A stretch of DNA of 64,000 nt from Pantoea sp. Ap-967. GTDB lineage: Bacteria; Pseudomonadota; Gammaproteobacteria; Pseudomonadales; Pseudomonadaceae. Position 1 is the first letter of the stretch. Each line of letters opens with the position of its first letter. The notes under the pieces are model-generated. The model did not search any database. It was not told where the DNA came from and saw nothing but the letters and a program-made list of their open reading frames with translations. Shown in pieces: positions 1 through 8,152 of the stretch. The stretch spans positions 1-64,000 of the forward strand of contig NZ_VWXK01000016.1 in the NCBI RefSeq assembly GCF_011752565.1. The letters are read 5' to 3'. Position numbers and translations under genes: made by a program.

Positions 1-1200
1 TCGCCGGCCGCGGAAAAGCACGCCAGCGAAGCGGAAACCACGGTGCGGGTCGACACCGCCCGCCTGGACGAGATCATGAACATGGTCGGCGAGCTGGTGC
101 TGGTGCGTAACCGCCTGGTGCGCCTGGGCCTGAACAGCGGCGACGAGGCCATGTCCAAGGCCGTGTCCAACCTCGACGTGGTGACCGCCGACCTGCAGAC
201 CGCGGTGATGAAAACCCGCATGCAGCCGATCAAGAAAGTCTTTGGTCGCTTCCCACGCCTGGTCCGCGACCTGGCGCGCCAGTTGAAGAAAGAAATCAAC
301 CTGGAGCTGGTGGGCGAAGAAACCGACCTGGACAAAAACCTGGTCGAGGCCCTGGCCGACCCGCTGGTGCACTTGGTGCGCAACGCCGTCGACCACGGCG
401 TGGAAATGCCCGATGAGCGCGAAGCCTCTGGCAAGGCGCGTACCGGCCGCGTGGTGCTCTCGGCCGAGCAGGAAGGCGACCACATCCTGCTGTCGATTTC
501 CGATGATGGCAAGGGCATGGACCCGAACATCCTGCGCGCCAAGGCCGTGGAAAAGGGCCTGATGGACAAGGACGCTGCCGAGCGCCTGAGCGAGTCGGAC
601 TGCTACAACCTGATCTTCGCCCCAGGCTTCTCGACCAAGACCGAGATTTCCGACGTGTCTGGCCGTGGCGTGGGCATGGACGTGGTGAAAACCAAGATTT
701 CCCAGCTCAACGGCTCGATCAACATCTTCTCGGCCAAGGGCCAGGGTTCGAAGATCGTCATCAAGGTGCCGCTGACCCTGGCGATCATGCCAACCCTGAT
801 GGTGATGCTGGGCAACCAGGCGTTCGCCTTCCCGCTGGTCAACGTCAACGAAATCTTCCACCTCGACCTGTCGCGCACCAACGTGGTGGACGGCCAGGAA
901 GTGGTGATCGTGCGCGACAAGGCGCTGCCGTTGTTCTACCTCAAGCGCTGGCTGGTACAGGGCCAGGTGCACGAGGAGCAGCACGAGGGCCATGTGGTGA
1001 TTCTTTCGGTTGGCACCCAGCGCATCGGCTTCGTGGTCGACCAGTTGGTGGGCCAGGAAGAGGTGGTGATCAAGCCGCTGGGCAAGATGCTGCAGGGCAC
1101 CCCGGGCATGTCTGGCGCCACCATCACCGGTGACGGGCGCATCGCGCTGATCCTCGACGTGCCGAGCATGCTCAAGCGCTACGCGGCGCGGCGTATCTGA
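1..1200 (+). CDS. cheA: Chemotaxis histidine kinase CheA, C-terminal part (cut by window start)
   Basis: The frame is open from base 1, so the gene begins upstream and about 399 residues are visible. Order of domains seen: the P3 dimerisation helices (LDEIMNMVGELVLVRNRL), the P4 ATPase with its N box (LVHLVRNAVDHG), G1 box (DDGKGMD) and G2 box (GRGVGMDVVK), and the P5 CheW-like regulatory domain in the last ~130 residues. CheA autophosphorylates in receptor arrays and passes phosphate to CheY and CheB. The phosphorylated P1 domain lies outside the window. It is followed by cheB after 47 bp in the same direction, as in the main Pseudomonas chemotaxis operon. Identification is secure. Confidence 0.97.
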   Translation, partial: SPAAEKHASEAETTVRVDTARLDEIMNMVGELVLVRNRLVRLGLNSGDEAMSKAVSNLDVVTADLQTAVMKTRMQPIKKVFGRFPRLVRDLARQLKKEINLELVGEETDLDKNLVEALADPLVHLVRNAVDHGVEMPDEREASGKARTGRVVLSAEQEGDHILLSISDDGKGMDPNILRAKAVEKGLMDKDAAERLSESDCYNLIFAPGFSTKTEISDVSGRGVGMDVVKTKISQLNGSINIFSAKGQGSKIVIKVPLTLAIMPTLMVMLGNQAFAFPLVNVNEIFHLDLSRTNVVDGQEVVIVRDKALPLFYLKRWLVQGQVHEEQHEGHVVILSVGTQRIGFVVDQLVGQEEVVIKPLGKMLQGTPGMSGATITGDGRIALILDVPSMLKRYAARRI

Positions 1201-1247
1201 TTTTCGGCGGCGCACCCTGGCCGGGGGCGCCGCCTAATGGAGTGTTT

Positions 1248-2381
1248 ATGGCAGTCAAGGTCCTGGTGGTGGATGATTCCGGTTTCTTCCGCCGCCGCGT
1301 TTCGGAAATCCTCTCGGCGGATCCGACGATCCAGGTCGTGGGCACCGCAACCAACGGCAGGGAAGCGATCGACCAGGCACTGGCGCTCAAACCCGATGTC
1401 ATCACCATGGACTACGAAATGCCCATGATGGACGGCATCACCGCAGTGCGCCACATCATGCAGCGCTGCCCGACGCCGGTGTTGATGTTCTCCTCGCTGA
1501 CCCATGAAGGCGCCCGGGTGACCCTCGATGCGCTGGATGCCGGGGCAGTGGACTACCTGCCGAAGAACTTCGAAGACATCTCGCGCAACCCGGAGAAGGT
1601 CAAGCAGTTGCTGTGCGAGAAGGTCCACACCATTTCCCGCAGCAACCGCCGCTTCGGCAGCTATGCCAGCCCCGCGCCGGTGCCTGCGCCAGCGCCCACT
1701 GCTGCCCCTGCCAGCCATGCCCCGGCCAGCAGCCTGGCCAGTGCTGCGCCAGCGCGCACTGCCGTGCCTGCCCGGGCACCCGCGCCTGCCGCCGCCCACG
1801 CCCCGGCACCCAAGCGCAAGCCCTACAAGCTGGTGGCCATCGGCACTTCCACCGGCGGCCCGGTAGCCCTGCAGCGGGTGCTGACCCAGCTGCCGGCCAG
1901 CTTCCCGGCGCCGATCGTGCTGATTCAGCACATGCCGGCGGCGTTCACCAATGCCTTCGCCGAACGCCTCGACAAACTGTGCAAGATCAACGTCAAGGAA
2001 GCCGAGGACGGCGATGTGCTGCGCCCTGGCCTGGCCCTGCTGGCCCCAGGTGGCAAGCAGATGATGATCGACGGCCGTGGCACGGTGAAAATCCTGCCCG
2101 GCGACGAGCGCCTGAACTACAAGCCGTGCGTGGACATCACCTTCGGCTCGGCGGCCAAGTCGTATGGCGACAAGGTGTTGTCGGTGGTGCTCACCGGCAT
2201 GGGCGCCGATGGCCGTGAAGGCGCGCGCCTGCTCAAGCAGGGCGGCAGTACCGTGTGGGCCCAGGATGAGGCCAGCTGTGTGATCTACGGCATGCCCATG
2301 GCCATCGTCAAAGCCAACCTGGCCGATGCGGTGTACAGCCTGGATGAAATCGGCAAACACCTGGTCGAGGCGTGTGTCTGA
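1248..2381 (+). CDS. cheB: Chemotaxis response regulator / protein-glutamate methylesterase CheB
   Basis: This is a 377-residue protein. The N-terminal receiver domain has the acidic pair D9/D10 and phosphoacceptor D55 (ITMDYEMPMMDG). A Pro/Ala-rich linker follows at about residues 145-185, then the methylesterase domain with the catalytic serine motif GTSTGGP, the QHMP histidine and a C-terminal GMGADGREG aspartate region. It removes methyl groups from chemoreceptor glutamates and so resets adaptation once phosphorylated by CheA. I chose ATG 1248 because GGAG lies 5 bp upstream at 1239-1242; an in-frame GTG at 1242 overlaps that ribosome site. The stop overlaps the motC start, implying translational coupling. 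Confidence 0.97.
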   Translation: MAVKVLVVDDSGFFRRRVSEILSADPTIQVVGTATNGREAIDQALALKPDVITMDYEMPMMDGITAVRHIMQRCPTPVLMFSSLTHEGARVTLDALDAGAVDYLPKNFEDISRNPEKVKQLLCEKVHTISRSNRRFGSYASPAPVPAPAPTAAPASHAPASSLASAAPARTAVPARAPAPAAAHAPAPKRKPYKLVAIGTSTGGPVALQRVLTQLPASFPAPIVLIQHMPAAFTNAFAERLDKLCKINVKEAEDGDVLRPGLALLAPGGKQMMIDGRGTVKILPGDERLNYKPCVDITFGSAAKSYGDKVLSVVLTGMGADGREGARLLKQGGSTVWAQDEASCVIYGMPMAIVKANLADAVYSLDEIGKHLVEACV

Positions 2382-3121
2382 TGGACGTGCTTAGCCTGAT
2401 AGGCCTGATTCTGGCCTTCGTCGCCATCGTCGGCGGCAATTTCCTGGAGGGCGGCCACGTTGGCGCCCTGCTCAATGGCCCGGCTGGCCTGATCGTGCTC
2501 GGCGGCACCCTGGCGGCGGCGCTGCTGCAGTCGCCGCTGTCGGCGTTCAAGCGTGCGCTGCAGATTCTGCGCTGGATCATCTTCCCGCCGCGGGTGGACC
2601 TGGCCGGCGGTATCGACCGGGTGGTCAACTGGAGCCTGGTGGCGCGCAAGGAAGGCCTGCTGGGGCTGGAAGGGGTGGCCGATGCCGAACCCGACCCCTA
2701 TGCGCGCAAGGGCCTGCAGCTGCTGGTGGACGGTGCTGAGCCGGAGGCGATCCGCAGCATCCTCGAAGTGGACTTCCTGACCCAGGAAAGCCGCGATATC
2801 CAGGCTGCCAAGGTGTTCGAGAGCATGGGCGGCTACGCGCCGACCATCGGTATCATCGGCGCGGTGATGGGCCTGATCCACGTGATGGGCAACCTCGCCG
2901 ACCCGTCGCAGCTGGGCAACGGCATTGCCGTGGCCTTCGTCGCCACCATCTACGGCGTGGCCAGCGCCAACCTGGTGCTGCTGCCCATCGCCAACAAGCT
3001 CAAGGCCATTGTCATGCGCCAGTCGCGCTACCGGGAAATGCTGCTCGAAGGCCTGTTGTCGATTGCCGAGGGGGAAAACCCGCGCTCGATCGAACTGAAG
3101 CTGCAAGGCTTCATGGAGTAA
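2381..3121 (+). CDS. motC: Flagellar motor stator protein MotC (MotA family)
   Basis: This is a 246-residue membrane protein of the MotA/TolQ/ExbB type. It has two N-terminal hydrophobic segments (LSLIGLILAFVAIVGG; GLIVLGGTLAAALL), a cytoplasmic loop of about 90 residues rich in charge for contact with FliG, and two C-terminal segments including the conserved YAPTIGIIGAVMG stretch with its proline. Pseudomonas carries two stator pairs; this is the one encoded within the chemotaxis operon, associated with swarming and high-load motility. The ATG shares its A with the cheB stop (TGATG), and motD starts 3 bp after the stop, so MotC and MotD are probably made together as one stator unit. Confidence 0.93.
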   Translation: MDVLSLIGLILAFVAIVGGNFLEGGHVGALLNGPAGLIVLGGTLAAALLQSPLSAFKRALQILRWIIFPPRVDLAGGIDRVVNWSLVARKEGLLGLEGVADAEPDPYARKGLQLLVDGAEPEAIRSILEVDFLTQESRDIQAAKVFESMGGYAPTIGIIGAVMGLIHVMGNLADPSQLGNGIAVAFVATIYGVASANLVLLPIANKLKAIVMRQSRYREMLLEGLLSIAEGENPRSIELKLQGFME

Positions 3122-3124
3122 GCC

Positions 3125-3973
3125 ATGCGCCGCCGTCGTCATGTCGAAGAGCACGAGAATCACGAACGCTGGCTGGTGTCGTACGCCGACTTCATCACCT
3201 TGCTGTTCGCGTTTTTCGTGGTCATGTATTCGATTTCCTCGATCAACGAGGGCAAGTACAAGGTGGTTTCGCAGGCGCTGCTGGGGGTGTTCAACGACCC
3301 CGAGCGCAGCATGCGGGCGATCCCCATTGGTGATGAGCAGCCGCTGTCGGTCAAGCCGGCCGAGCCGTTGATCAAGGACAGCGAGCAGACCGACGCAGGC
3401 CTTGCGCAAACCAATGTCGACCCGCTCAAGACCATCAGCGACGACGTGCGCGATGCCTTTGGCGACCTGATCAACTCCAACCAGATGACCGTGCGCGGCA
3501 ACGAGTTGTGGGTGGAGATCGAACTCAATTCCTCGTTGCTGTTCGGCAGTGGCGATGCCATGCCCAGTGACAAGGCGTTCAACATCATCGACAAGGTGGG
3601 GGAAATCCTCAAGCCGTTCGCCAACCCGGTACATGTCGAAGGCTTCACCGATAACCAGCCGATCCGTACCGCCCAGTACCCGACCAACTGGGAGCTGTCG
3701 GCGGCGCGGGCGGCGAGCATCGTGCGCTTGCTGGCGATGGAAGGGGTGAACCCGGCGCGCATGGCCTCGGTGGGCTACGGCGAGTACCAGCCGGTGGCCA
3801 GCAACGACACGGCCGATGGCCGTGCGCGCAACAGGCGCGTAGTGCTGGTGATTTCCCGCAACCTTGAGGTGCGCCGCAGCCTGACCGGCTCTGGCACTGC
3901 CAATGCCACGCCGGATGCGGCCTTGCGCCGTGCTGGCACACAAAGTGCACCGGCAGCGGGAAGCAGCCCATAA
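3125..3973 (+). CDS. motD: Flagellar motor stator protein MotD (MotB family, OmpA-like domain)
   Basis: This is a 282-residue partner of MotC. A short basic N-terminus is followed by one transmembrane helix containing the proton-carrying aspartate (D22 in SYADFITLLFAFFVVMYS). After a plug/linker region, an OmpA-like peptidoglycan-binding domain runs from about residue 140 to 245, with the typical VEGFTDNQP and SAARAASIVRLL motifs and RARNRRVVL at its end. It anchors the stator to peptidoglycan and forms the ion channel with MotC. The C-terminal ~35 residues are low-complexity Ala/Thr/Pro. It is the last gene before a 154-bp gap filled by a REP pair. Confidence 0.94.
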   Translation: MRRRRHVEEHENHERWLVSYADFITLLFAFFVVMYSISSINEGKYKVVSQALLGVFNDPERSMRAIPIGDEQPLSVKPAEPLIKDSEQTDAGLAQTNVDPLKTISDDVRDAFGDLINSNQMTVRGNELWVEIELNSSLLFGSGDAMPSDKAFNIIDKVGEILKPFANPVHVEGFTDNQPIRTAQYPTNWELSAARAASIVRLLAMEGVNPARMASVGYGEYQPVASNDTADGRARNRRVVLVISRNLEVRRSLTGSGTANATPDAALRRAGTQSAPAAGSSP

Positions 3974-4000
3974 GTCAATTCTCCGTCACTGCGTGTCGCC

Positions 4001-4091
4001 TGTGCAGGCGCGGGCTTGCCCCGTGAACGGGGCGATGCGGTGGAGGGCACGGGCCACGCCCGTGTTCGCGGGACAAGCCCGCTCCTACAAG
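4001..4091. repeat. REP pair between motD and the parA-like gene
   Basis: Two REP-like palindromes in inverted orientation: a degenerate left copy (GCGGGCTTGCCCCGTGAACG) and a right copy (CGGGACAAGCCCGCTCCTAC). They belong to the CGGGGCAAGCCCGCTCCTAC class found repeatedly in this window. The element splits the chemotaxis operon between motD and parC and could act as an RNA stem that stabilises or attenuates the transcript. Confidence 0.7.
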
Positions 4092-4127
4092 GGAGGGGTT
4101 AACATTCAATGAGTCATGAGTTGTCCT

Positions 4128-4919
4128 ATGAGAGTCTGGGCAGTAGCCAATCAAAAAGGTGGAGTCGGCAAGACCACCAGCACCATCGCCCTGGCCGGGC
4201 TGCTGGCCGAGGCAGGCAAGCGCGTGGTCGTGGTTGACCTCGACCCGCATGGCTCGATGACCAGCTATTTCGGGCACAACCCGGACGTTCTGGAACACAG
4301 CTGCTACGACCTGTTCCTGCACAAGGGCAGCGTGCCTGAAGGCCTGCCGGGGCAGCTGCTGCTGCCCACCAGCGACGAGCGTATTTCGCTGCTGCCCTCC
4401 AGCACCGCGCTGGCGGTGCTGGAGCGCCAGTCACCGGGGCAGAACGGCCTGGGCCTGGTGATCGCCAAGAGCCTGGCGCAGCTGTGGCAGGATTTCGACT
4501 TTGCCTTGATCGACAGCCCGCCGCTGCTGGGTGTGCTGATGGTCAACGCCCTGGCTGCCAGCCAGCAACTGGTGATTCCGGTGCAAACCGAGTTCCTGGC
4601 GGTCAAGGGCCTGGAGCGCATGATCGGCACCTTGGGCATGGTCAACCGCTCGCGCCGCCAGGCGTTGCCGTACCAGATCGTGCCGACCCTGTTCGACCGC
4701 CGCACCCAGGCCTCGCTGGGCACCCTCAAGGCGTTGCGCGATACCTATGAACACCAGGTGTGGCAAGGCTACATCCCGGTGGATACGCGCCTGCGCGATG
4801 CCAGCCGCAACGGTGTCACGCCGTCGCAATTCGATGGCAAGAGCCGCGGCGTGATCGCCTACCGGGCGCTGCTCAAGCACTTGCTCACCTACAAGCCCGC
4901 CGCGCAGGTGGTCTCATGA
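4128..4919 (+). CDS. parC: ParA-family ATPase of the chemotaxis operon (ParC-like)
   Basis: This is a 263-residue ParA/MinD-type ATPase with a deviant Walker A motif near the N-terminus (NQKGGVGKTTSTIALAG), the VVVVDLDPHGSMT switch and the Walker B-like FALIDSPPLLG. Position between motD and a CheW-domain gene matches the ParC/ParP pair described in Vibrio, where the ATPase tethers chemotaxis arrays to the cell pole. I infer the same role and not plasmid or chromosome partition, since no parB or parS is adjacent. ATG 4128 is preferred because it begins directly with MRVWAVANQKGG; an ATG four codons earlier (4116) is possible. The stop overlaps the next start (ATGA). Confidence 0.85.
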   Translation: MRVWAVANQKGGVGKTTSTIALAGLLAEAGKRVVVVDLDPHGSMTSYFGHNPDVLEHSCYDLFLHKGSVPEGLPGQLLLPTSDERISLLPSSTALAVLERQSPGQNGLGLVIAKSLAQLWQDFDFALIDSPPLLGVLMVNALAASQQLVIPVQTEFLAVKGLERMIGTLGMVNRSRRQALPYQIVPTLFDRRTQASLGTLKALRDTYEHQVWQGYIPVDTRLRDASRNGVTPSQFDGKSRGVIAYRALLKHLLTYKPAAQVVS

Positions 4920-5788
4920 ATCAGCCCGTCGGCACCCGGCCGCAACTGGCCCTGCAGTCCTACCTCGATGGTTTGCTGCAGGAAGCCACCGAAGCCGAAG
5001 AAAGCCTGCCGCCACCGGCCGCGCCGGCACCCAGCGACGAATTCGCCGCTGCGGTGCGCGAAGAGCAGGCACGCGATGCGCGCCAGGCGGTGCCTGCAGC
5101 GGTCGCCCGGCCATTTGCCGAGCCCCAGCGCAAGGTGCTGCCAACCCTGCTGCCGGTAGAAAAGCCGGTGGTGACGGTGGTCGAGGAGGCGGTGGTGGCC
5201 GAGGCCAGCATCCCGGTACTGACCGAGGTGGAACCGGTTGCGCCGCTGGTCGATGTGCACCTGCCCGCCGCCAGCGCTGCGCTGCCGCCCACCCCACCGC
5301 GCACCATCGATGGCCGCCCGCAGTGGGCGGCCGAGCCGTTCGAATGCCTGCTGTTCGACGTCGCCGGGCTGACCCTGGCGGTGCCGTTGGTGTGCCTGGG
5401 CTCGATCTACAGCCTGGAAGGCCAGGAACTGACACCGCTGTTCGGCCAACCCGACTGGTTCCTTGGCATCCTGACCTGCCAGGCCGGCAACCTCAAGGTG
5501 CTGGACACGGCGCGCTGGGTGATGCCCGACCGCTACCGCGACGACTTCCGCCAGGGCCTGCATTATGTGATTTCCGTGCAGGGCTACGAGTGGGGGCTGG
5601 CGGTGCACCAGGTCAGCCGCTCGCTGCGCCTGGACCCTTCCGAGATCAAGTGGCGCAGCCAGCGGGGCCAACGCCCGTGGCTGGCCGGCACGGTCATTGA
5701 ACACATGTGTGCGCTGCTGGATGTTGCCGAACTGGCCGAGCTGATTGCCAGCGGTGCGGTCAAGCAGCTGCACGCGAAACAGAAATAA
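4916..5788 (+). CDS. parP: CheW-domain protein with long acidic linker (ParP-like)
   Basis: This is a 290-residue protein. Residues 1-125 form a Glu/Pro/Ala/Val-rich, probably disordered linker, and residues from about 140 to 280 form a CheW-like domain (FECLLFDVAGLTLAVPL, LGSIYSLEGQ, FLGILTCQAGNLKVLDT). In Vibrio ParP this domain ties ParC to CheA and receptors; I infer that role from the gene order parC-parP-cheW. The start is set by the ATGA overlap with the upstream ATPase, which also implies coupled translation. It is distinct from CheW itself, which is the next gene and lacks the linker. Confidence 0.85.
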   Translation: MNQPVGTRPQLALQSYLDGLLQEATEAEESLPPPAAPAPSDEFAAAVREEQARDARQAVPAAVARPFAEPQRKVLPTLLPVEKPVVTVVEEAVVAEASIPVLTEVEPVAPLVDVHLPAASAALPPTPPRTIDGRPQWAAEPFECLLFDVAGLTLAVPLVCLGSIYSLEGQELTPLFGQPDWFLGILTCQAGNLKVLDTARWVMPDRYRDDFRQGLHYVISVQGYEWGLAVHQVSRSLRLDPSEIKWRSQRGQRPWLAGTVIEHMCALLDVAELAELIASGAVKQLHAKQK

Positions 5789-5832
5789 CACCGAACACAA
5801 CCGCCAACGAGCGGATTTAGAGGGCTAGGGGA

Positions 5833-6312
5833 ATGAAAAAGTCGTCTGCGCAAGGTTCTGAAGATCCGATCCTGCAGTGGGTAACCTTCCGTTTGGACAA
5901 CGAGTCCTACGGCATCAACGTCATGCAGGTGCAGGAAGTGCTGCGCTACACCGAGATCGCCCCGGTGCCGGGAGCGCCGAGCTATGTGCTGGGCATCATC
6001 AACCTGCGCGGCAATGTGGTGACGGTGATCGACACCCGTCAGCGCTTTGGCCTGATGCCATCGGATGTGACCGACAACACCCGTATCGTCATCATCGAGG
6101 CCGACAAGCAAGTGGTCGGCATCCTGGTCGACAGCGTTGCCGAGGTGGTGTACCTGCGCCAGTCGGAAATCGAAACGGCGCCGAACGTGGGCAACGAAGA
6201 GTCGGCCAAGTTCATCCAGGGCGTGTGCAACAAGAACGGCGAGCTGCTGATTCTGGTTGAGCTGGACAAGATGATGACCGAGGAAGAATGGTCCGAGCTG
6301 GAGAACATCTGA
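5833..6312 (+). CDS. cheW: Chemotaxis coupling protein CheW
   Basis: This is a 159-residue CheW with the standard two-subdomain fold: LQWVTFRLDNESYGINVMQVQ at the N-terminus, the LGIINLRGNVVTVIDTR motif in the middle and ILVELDKMMTEEEW at the end. It bridges chemoreceptors and the P5 domain of CheA in the array. It lies 44 bp after the parP-like gene with an AGGGGAATG start context, and is followed after a single base by the DUF2802 gene. Length and motifs are typical, so the call is firm. Confidence 0.96.
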   Translation: MKKSSAQGSEDPILQWVTFRLDNESYGINVMQVQEVLRYTEIAPVPGAPSYVLGIINLRGNVVTVIDTRQRFGLMPSDVTDNTRIVIIEADKQVVGILVDSVAEVVYLRQSEIETAPNVGNEESAKFIQGVCNKNGELLILVELDKMMTEEEWSELENI

Positions 6313-6313
6313 G

Positions 6314-6709
6314 TTGATCTTCGAGGCGGCGGTAATTTTCCTGGCCTTGCTGTGGGCCCTCAGCCTGTGGTTCTTCCTCAACTACAGCAAGCGCCAGCGT
6401 GAGCTGGCCGCGCAGCAGGCGCTGGGCGATGCCTTGCGCGACCAGCGCATCAAGGATTTGGCCAAGCGCCTGGACGACTACCAGAACGGCAGCGTGCGCA
6501 TGGGTGAGGCCATCCATGAGCTGCGCACCACCCTGGCGCCGCTGCCGGAGAAGGTCCAGCAGCTGGAGCAGCGCGACCCCAACAGCGTGACCTTCACCCA
6601 GGCCGCCAAGCTGGTGGGCATGGGCGCCAGCGTGGCAGAGCTTACCGAAACCTGCGGCCTGACCCAGGCCGAGGCGGAGTTGATGAGCAAGCTGCACCGC
6701 AGCGGCTAA
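6314..6709 (+). CDS. DUF2802 protein, single-pass membrane
   Basis: This is a 131-residue protein. One N-terminal transmembrane helix (FEAAVIFLALLWALSLWFFL) is followed by a charged coiled-coil-like stretch (about residues 25-85) and a small helical DUF2802 module (VTFTQAAKLVGMGASVAELT, GLTQAEAELMSKLHR). No enzymatic motif is visible. DUF2802 genes recurrently close the Pseudomonas chemotaxis operon, so a role linked to motility arrays is plausible but unproven. Translation probably starts at TTG 6314, 1 bp after the cheW stop, with GGAG about 10 bp upstream. Its last ~44 bp have been copied into each unit of the adjacent tandem array. Confidence 0.85.
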   Translation: MIFEAAVIFLALLWALSLWFFLNYSKRQRELAAQQALGDALRDQRIKDLAKRLDDYQNGSVRMGEAIHELRTTLAPLPEKVQQLEQRDPNSVTFTQAAKLVGMGASVAELTETCGLTQAEAELMSKLHRSG

Positions 6710-8152
6710 CCAGGTATACCGAGCGTTTGGCCGGGGCTGCTTTGCAGCCCATCGCGAGCTGCGCTCGCTCCTACCAGGTATACCGCCAATGGGTGAAAAC
6801 GCACCTCAGGTGTTGGCCCAGGCCGAGGCGGAGTTGATGAGCAAGCTGCATCGCAGCGAATAGCTCGGTATACCAAACGTTTGGTAGGAGCGAGCGTAGC
6901 TCGCGATGGGGCGCGCAGCGGCCCCAGGTTTTCAGCTTCGCGGCACAGGATGCCGGGGCGGCTTTGCAGCCCATCGCGAGCTGCGCTCGCTCCTACCAGG
7001 TTTACCGCCAATGGGTGAAAACGCACCTCAGGTGTTGGCCCAGGCCGAGGCGGAGTTGATGAGCAAGCTGCGTCGCAGCGACTAGCCGGGTATACCGAGC
7101 GGTTGGTAGGAGCGAGCGTAGCTCGCGATGGCGCGCGCAGCGGCCCCAGGTTTTCAGCTTCGCGGCACAGGACGCCGGGGCTGCTTTGCAGCCCATCGCG
7201 AGCTGCGCTCGCTCCTACCAGGTTTACCGCCAATGGGTGAAAACGCACCTCAGGTGTTGGCCCAGGCCGAGGCGGAGTTGATGAGCAAGCTGCATCGCAG
7301 CGACTAGCCGGGTATACCGAGCGGTTGGTAGGAGCGAGCGTAGCTCGCGATGGGGCGCGCAGCGGCCCCAGGTTTTCAGCTTCGTGGCACAGGACGCCGG
7401 GGCTGCTTTGCAGCCCATCGCGAGCTGCGCTCGCTCCTACCAGGTATACCGCGAATGGGTGAAAACGCACCTCAGGTGTTGGCCCAGGCCGAGGCGGAGT
7501 TTATGAGCAAGCTGCATCGCAGCGACTAGCCGGGTATACCGAGCGGTTGGTAGGAGCGAGCGTAGCTCGCGATGGGGCGCGCAGCGGCCCCAGGTTTTCA
7601 GCTTCGCGGCACAGGATGCCGGGGCTGCTTTGCAGCCCATCGCGAGCTGCGCTCGCTCCTACCAGGTTTACCGCCAATGGGTGAAAACGCACCTCAGGTG
7701 TTGGCCCAGGCCGAGGCGGAGTTGATGAGCAAGCTGCATCGCAGCGACTAGCCGGGTATACCGAGCGGTTGGTAGGAGCGAGCGTAGCTCGCGATGGGGC
7801 GCGCAGCGGCCCTGGTTTTTCAGCTTCGCGGCACAGGACGCCGGGGCTGCTTTGCAGCCCATCGCGAGCTGCGCTCGCTCCTACCAGGTTTACCGCCAAT
7901 GGGTGAAAACGCACCTCAGGTGTTGGCCCAGGCCGAGGCGGAGTTGATGAGCAAGCTGCATCGCAGCGACTAGCCGGGTATACCGAGCGGTTGGTAGGAG
8001 CGAGCGTAGCTCGCGATGGGGCGCGCAGCGGCCCCAGGTTTTCAGCTTCGCGGCACAGGACGCCGGGGCTGCTTTGCAGCCCATCGCGAGCTGCGCTCGC
8101 TCCTACCAGGTTTATCGCCAATGACTGAAAACACGCCTCAGGTCCTGGCCCA
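6663..8152. repeat. Tandem array: one 154-bp unit plus six 222-bp units (REP-containing)
   Basis: The anchor CCCAGGCCGAGGCGG recurs with its A at 6666 (in the gene), 6820, 7042, 7264, 7486, 7708 and 7930, and the array ends in a divergent match at 8152: one step of 154 bp, then six exact steps of 222 bp. Each unit holds about 44 bp equal to the end of the DUF2802 gene, a spacer with GGTATACCGAGCGG, a 115-bp inverted REP pair (first at 6883-6997) and about 36 bp matching the 3' end of the following convergent gene (8121-8152). The first unit lacks the left REP arm. Units 3 to 6 are almost identical, pointing to recent expansion or homogenisation. Confidence 0.95.

Noticed and set aside
2285..3943. 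552-codon minus-strand frame over motC/motD
   Set aside because: It is antisense to two well-identified genes and reads as His/Arg/Gln-rich low-complexity sequence typical of antisense frames in G+C-rich DNA.
4128..4919. Plasmid-type partition gene (parA) indicating an integrated plasmid
   Set aside because: No parB, parS or replication gene; the gene is overlapped with a CheW-domain gene inside the chemotaxis operon.
6663..8152. CRISPR-like or MITE-type array
   Set aside because: Units are 222 bp and nearly identical with no unique spacers, and no cas genes or transposase are near; the unit edges are explained by the two neighbouring genes.
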